Source: Rikenellaceae bacterium
GTDB lineage: Bacteria; Bacteroidota; Bacteroidia; Bacteroidales; UBA932
DNA length: 34,697 nt
Reading direction: 5' to 3'
Assembly: GCA_900771335.1 (NCBI GenBank)
Contig: CAAGNP010000003.1
Span: forward strand, 1 to 34,697
Made by a program: the position numbers and the translations under genes. The notes under the pieces are model-generated. The model was given only the letters and a program-made list of their open reading frames with translations. It searched no databases and was not told where the DNA came from. This document shows, one piece after another, positions 32,414-34,697 of the stretch (the first letter of the stretch is position 1; each line of letters starts with the position of its first letter).

Positions 32414-32701
32414 TTATTTATTATGTCCGGGTCCTTCAGGGAACCACCCCTTGCGGACACGCTCACGCTGGTGTACAACCTCCAGTATGCTCCAGAATGA
32501 GGAGAAGGCCACTACACCCATAATTATTGAACATATCATATGTTCTATCAGAATGGATCCAATCGAAAATGCTACCCCTGCAATTGCAAACAATATCCAG
32601 CTCTTAACACCGATATAGTATTCAGCCTTGACCACAAGTGGGTGGAACAGCCCGATTATCAAAAATGTGGAAAGTCCCACAAGAAGTCCGGTTAAATTCA
32701 T
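32414..32701 (-). CDS. DUF4491 family membrane protein
   Basis: 95 residues. The sequence MNLTGLLVGLSTFLIIGLFHPLVVKAEYY fits the DUF4491 family, with three hydrophobic segments (near 5-22, 35-52, 55-72) and the short polar tail RERVRKGWFPEGPGHNK. Inner-membrane location is expected; the family has no known function. It is the first gene after a consensus promoter at 32722-32752 and is followed by the barrel gene. Confidence 0.82.
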   Translation of the reverse strand: MNLTGLLVGLSTFLIIGLFHPLVVKAEYYIGVKSWILFAIAGVAFSIGSILIEHMICSIIMGVVAFSSFWSILEVVHQRERVRKGWFPEGPGHNK

Positions 32702-32721
32702 TTTTCAAAAAGTTTATCTAG

Positions 32722-32752
32722 CAAAGATATGCTATTTCCATTGGACTTGCAA
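32722..32752 (-). promoter_or_regulatory. Promoter of the DUF4491 / outer-membrane barrel operon
   Basis: Minus strand TTG (32752-32750), 20-base spacer, TATCTTTG (32729-32722), a full -7 consensus. Start expected near 32716, giving a leader of about 15 bases. Confidence 0.65.
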
Positions 32753-33102
32753 TATCCCCCCCTATCGCACTTTTCTGAGACTATTTTGAAAACAACAACT
32801 CTCCAACAAGGACGTCGAGGAATATATTTATGTATACGTGCGAATTTACCTGCTGAACTGATTCTTCTTGAGCTGTAGCAGTTTTTCTTGCTTTTATGAC
32901 ACAGTCCCATTGATTTCCGATGATTTCAGACTAATTTCGCCACCACTGTATCACTATTTGCCCAAAAACTGTCACAGCTACAATATTAACACATAAATGC
33001 ACACCTTATGCGAGACAGCTATTAAAAAAACATACCCGAAATACTGGGGACATCATTTATTGGACTTGATTGATTGCGAAATTTCATTAGCGACGCACTG
33101 TT

Positions 33103-33146
33103 TTAGGGCATTTTTCATTTACCTCTTGACTCGTACCTTAGGGCAT
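33103..33146 (+). repeat. Two direct repeats TTAGGGCAT around the MerR promoter
   Basis: TTAGGGCAT at 33103-33111 and at 33138-33146, 35 bases apart start to start. The second copy lies inside the spacer between the -33 and -7 boxes and overlaps the small palindrome CCTTAGG. Such placement would suit binding by the MerR-type regulator encoded just downstream. Confidence 0.5.
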
Positions 33147-33158
33147 GTTTTATATTTG
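33126..33158 (+). promoter_or_regulatory. Promoter of the MerR-family regulator
   Basis: TTG (33126-33128), 22-base spacer, TATATTTG (33151-33158), matching the Bacteroidota pattern. Read the other way, TTGACT and TATATT are separated by 19 bases, the long spacing usual for MerR-controlled promoters. Start of transcription near 33164, about 12 bases before the ATG. Confidence 0.55.
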
Positions 33159-33165
33159 CAGACAA

Positions 33166-33177
33166 ATAACGCGTTAT
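33166..33177. promoter_or_regulatory. 12-bp perfect palindrome overlapping the MerR start codon
   Basis: ATAACGCGTTAT, whose last two bases are the first two of the ATG at 33176. It sits at the expected transcription start, so it may be an operator or simply chance. Confidence 0.4.
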
Positions 33178-33997
33178 GAATAGAAATGGATTAAAAATCG
33201 GGGAATTTTCACGCCTTTGTCGTGTTACTGTGAGGGCTCTGAGGCATTATGAGAAGATCAGGCTGCTTGTGCCAGATATCATTGACTATAGTACCGGTTA
33301 CCGGTATTATTCTGTGAGTCAGATGCAGAAGGCTTTGAATATCGTACGCTTGAAGGGGCTGGGATTCAGTCTTGAAGAGATTCGTGCGATGTATGATTCC
33401 GAGACTCAACGTCCTTCAATCGATATGCTTGAAGAGAAGATACGCAGTTGCCAGGAGCAGTTGCAGCTGCTGACCGAATGCAGGGACCGGCTGTCGGCGA
33501 TGATTACCTTCCAAAAGAAACTTAATGAAATGGAAAAGATCTACATTGATTCATTGCCTGCGGTTATTGTCGCATCGCATCGTGCCGAAATTCCATCGTA
33601 CGATGAACTTGGAAAACTGTGCTACATGACAATCGGTCCAGAAATGTCTCGTCTGGGATGTGAGTGTCCGGAGCCTTGTTACTGTTATACCATCGAGCAT
33701 GGAGGATACAGGAAGGAAAATCTAGACATCGAGTACTGCGAGCAGGTTGCAACCATGGGAAAGGACTCTGATATAATCAAGTTCAAGCAGATTCCTCAGG
33801 TTGCGGAAGCTGTATGTATGAAGGTTTATGGCCCATACGGCCGCCTGAACGAAAACATTCGCGAAGTACTTGAATGGATTGAGGCAAACGGATATACGAT
33901 TACATACCCACCACGCTACTCATACGTGGACGGTATCTGGAATCAGGAAGATCCGGAGAAATGGCTGACTATAATTCAGGTGCCGGTAACAAGGTAG
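33176..33997 (+). CDS. MerR-family regulator with GyrI-like ligand-binding domain (BmrR type)
   Basis: 273 residues. Winged helix-turn-helix at 1-75 (LKIGEFSRLCRVTVRALRHYEKIRLLVP, YYSVSQMQKALNIVRLKGLGFSLEEI), a dimer coiled coil at about 80-118, then a GyrI/SOUL-type effector domain (KIYIDSLPAVIVASHR, YGPYGRLNENIREVLEWIEANGY, WLTIIQVPV). The layout equals BmrR, which activates efflux genes on binding cationic drugs. No efflux gene is in the window on its right; the nearest target is its own promoter or the convergent acetyltransferase. Base composition is closer to balanced than that of the C10 region. Ends six bases before the convergent gene. Confidence 0.92.
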   Translation: MNRNGLKIGEFSRLCRVTVRALRHYEKIRLLVPDIIDYSTGYRYYSVSQMQKALNIVRLKGLGFSLEEIRAMYDSETQRPSIDMLEEKIRSCQEQLQLLTECRDRLSAMITFQKKLNEMEKIYIDSLPAVIVASHRAEIPSYDELGKLCYMTIGPEMSRLGCECPEPCYCYTIEHGGYRKENLDIEYCEQVATMGKDSDIIKFKQIPQVAEAVCMKVYGPYGRLNENIREVLEWIEANGYTITYPPRYSYVDGIWNQEDPEKWLTIIQVPVTR

Positions 33998-34003
33998 TAT
34001 AAT

Positions 34004-34627
34004 CTATGCCAACCTGTAGATTTCGTTCTGCAGGTTGGCTAAGAATTTACCTGCGTGAGCTCCGTCCATCTGGGTGTGGTGGAACTGGAATGAGAGTGTC
34101 AGATAGTAGCGGAAGAATCTCTTCTTGTACCTGCCCCAGATGATGAACGGATTATTGAAAATACCGCTGTTCATACCTATTGCGCCATCAAGTTCTGTGT
34201 CGATGATGGCTGAAGTACCTATAACCATACTGTTCTCAGAAAGGTCTCTGTCCTGACAGGAGCTCGAAACCTCAGATGTATATTTCAGGTATTCAGCATT
34301 GAAATCTGACAAATTCTCATTAAAGAGTATGTCACATGAACTTACCTCTCCAATCTTGTTCTTAACGATTGTATTGACAGCGATGGTATCGTATTGTATA
34401 AGTTCATTTCCGACCGGAAGCATATAGAATTCCTTTATTGGAGAGGAAGCCTTTCCTATGCAATAATCGAGCAGCATGTTGAATTTCAACCCCTCTCTCT
34501 TGCTGATTCTTACAAGTCTTGTAACATCGATTGTTTTGATGAATGTCACCATAGGGTTGGGGGCTTTCATCCAAAACTCATATGCAAATGCTCTTGTAGT
34601 CTGTTTGGGATCAACTGAATGTGGCAT
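34004..34627 (-). CDS. Chloramphenicol-acetyltransferase-like (CatA fold) O-acetyltransferase
   Basis: 207 residues, close to the roughly 215 of CAT enzymes. The CAT signature is at the C-terminus: FQFHHTQMDGAHAGKFL with catalytic His184 and Asp188 (HHxxxDG). Upstream parts also match the fold (LDYCIGKA, GTSAIIDTELDGAI, NPFIIWGRY). Many Bacteroidota carry CatA-like proteins that are not shown to inactivate chloramphenicol, so resistance cannot be claimed. It is convergent to the MerR gene and its last 36 bases form a long hairpin with the downstream border. Confidence 0.85.
   Translation of the reverse strand: MPHSVDPKQTTRAFAYEFWMKAPNPMVTFIKTIDVTRLVRISKREGLKFNMLLDYCIGKASSPIKEFYMLPVGNELIQYDTIAVNTIVKNKIGEVSSCDILFNENLSDFNAEYLKYTSEVSSSCQDRDLSENSMVIGTSAIIDTELDGAIGMNSGIFNNPFIIWGRYKKRFFRYYLTLSFQFHHTQMDGAHAGKFLANLQNEIYRLA
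34008..34039. terminator. Hairpin at the MerR / CatA-like convergent junction
   Basis: GCCAACCTG (34008-34016) pairs perfectly with CAGGTTGGC (34031-34039); allowing one T-G pair the stem extends to 13 bp with loop TTTCGT. It encodes the C-terminus of the CatA-like protein on the minus strand and lies 11 bases after the MerR stop on the plus strand. There is no T-run on either side, so it is a weak or bidirectional terminator at best, or a transcript-stabilising structure. Confidence 0.5.
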
Positions 34628-34697
34628 ATAAATTCCGATTTATCGATGTAAATATATGAAAAATCTCAGTATGAGTTGACTGGAAGCTGTATCAAAA

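Larger units (their letters stand above)
32702..33175. other. 474-base gene-free stretch between DUF4491 and the MerR regulator
   Basis: Holds the DUF4491 promoter at its left end and the MerR promoter and two repeat elements at its right end. In between (about 32755-33095) I see no convincing reading frame, RNA gene, terminator or repeat array. A 10-base match ATTGGACTTG at 32740 and 33059 is probably chance. Confidence 0.7.

Noticed and set aside
32698..32910. Possible 70-residue minus-strand gene upstream of DUF4491
   Set aside because: It runs through the consensus promoter of DUF4491 and has a basic, low-information composition without domain.
32740..33069. ATTGGACTTG occurring twice in the intergenic region
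   Set aside because: A 10-base match 319 bases apart in AT-rich DNA, with no relation to promoters, is likely chance.
1..34697. CRISPR arrays, tRNA or rRNA genes, IS elements, phage or conjugation genes
   Set aside because: Looked for repeats with regular spacers, cloverleaf-like segments, transposase motifs and terminal inverted repeats; none seen.

Overview
The window looks like a chromosomal segment of a member of Bacteroidota, most likely order Bacteroidales. Supporting signs are promoters of the TTTG-N19-TAnnTTTG type (for example 6119-6149, 18895-18926, 32722-32752), a TonB receptor with DUF4249 and C10-peptidase lipoproteins, a DUF2807 (GIN) protein behind an ECF sigma factor, DUF4491, DUF3467, a fused ADP-forming acyl-CoA synthetase, a 2-oxoacid:ferredoxin oxidoreductase and ATP-dependent PEP carboxykinase. 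I saw no rRNA, tRNA, IS element, phage gene or CRISPR array. Species or genus cannot be given.

Layout. (1) 1-4920, AT-rich, minus strand: a surface-protease/uptake operon in the order C10 lipoprotein peptidase, DUF4249 lipoprotein, TonB-dependent receptor, then the start of a second C10 lipoprotein that runs off the window. The first 79 bases are a perfect copy of 4620-4698. (2) 4976-7919, minus: an M19 dipeptidase with its own promoter, and a translationally coupled ECF sigma / membrane protein / DUF2807 operon. (3) 7950-14811, minus: a six-gene unit valS, acyl-CoA thioesterase, tatA, tatC, ABC-F, rlmB ending in a clear intrinsic terminator. (4) 14911-17164, plus: DUF3467, DUF2520, KdsC-like phosphatase and Maf. 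(5) recQ (minus), divergent from pckA (plus, own promoter and terminator), then an endonuclease/exonuclease/phosphatase-fold protein. (6) 21714-26303, minus: a five-gene operon with methylthioadenosine deaminase-like amidohydrolase, purine nucleoside phosphorylase, mtnA, a HAD hydrolase and a YycJ-like metallo-hydrolase. (7) 26473-31745, plus: ADP-forming acyl-CoA synthetase, an unlisted 52-residue membrane peptide, four 2-oxoacid:ferredoxin oxidoreductase subunits and a thioesterase. (8) 31793-34627: a small outer-membrane barrel with DUF4491, a 474-base gap, a BmrR-like MerR regulator and a convergent chloramphenicol-acetyltransferase-like protein.

How the genes fit together. Secreted or surface peptidases and the dipeptidase would supply amino acids. 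The ferredoxin oxidoreductase turns 2-oxoacids from them into acyl-CoA plus reduced ferredoxin, and the ADP-forming synthetase turns acyl-CoA into acid plus ATP. PEP carboxykinase links C4 acids to PEP. The methylthioadenosine genes form an unusual deaminate-first salvage route (MTA to methylthioinosine to methylthioribose-1-phosphate to methylthioribulose-1-phosphate) with no downstream mtnB/C/D-type genes in the window. The strongest candidates for something little described are the duplicated C10/DUF4249/TonB module, this truncated MTA route with its HAD partner, and the small membrane peptide in the ferredoxin oxidoreductase operon.
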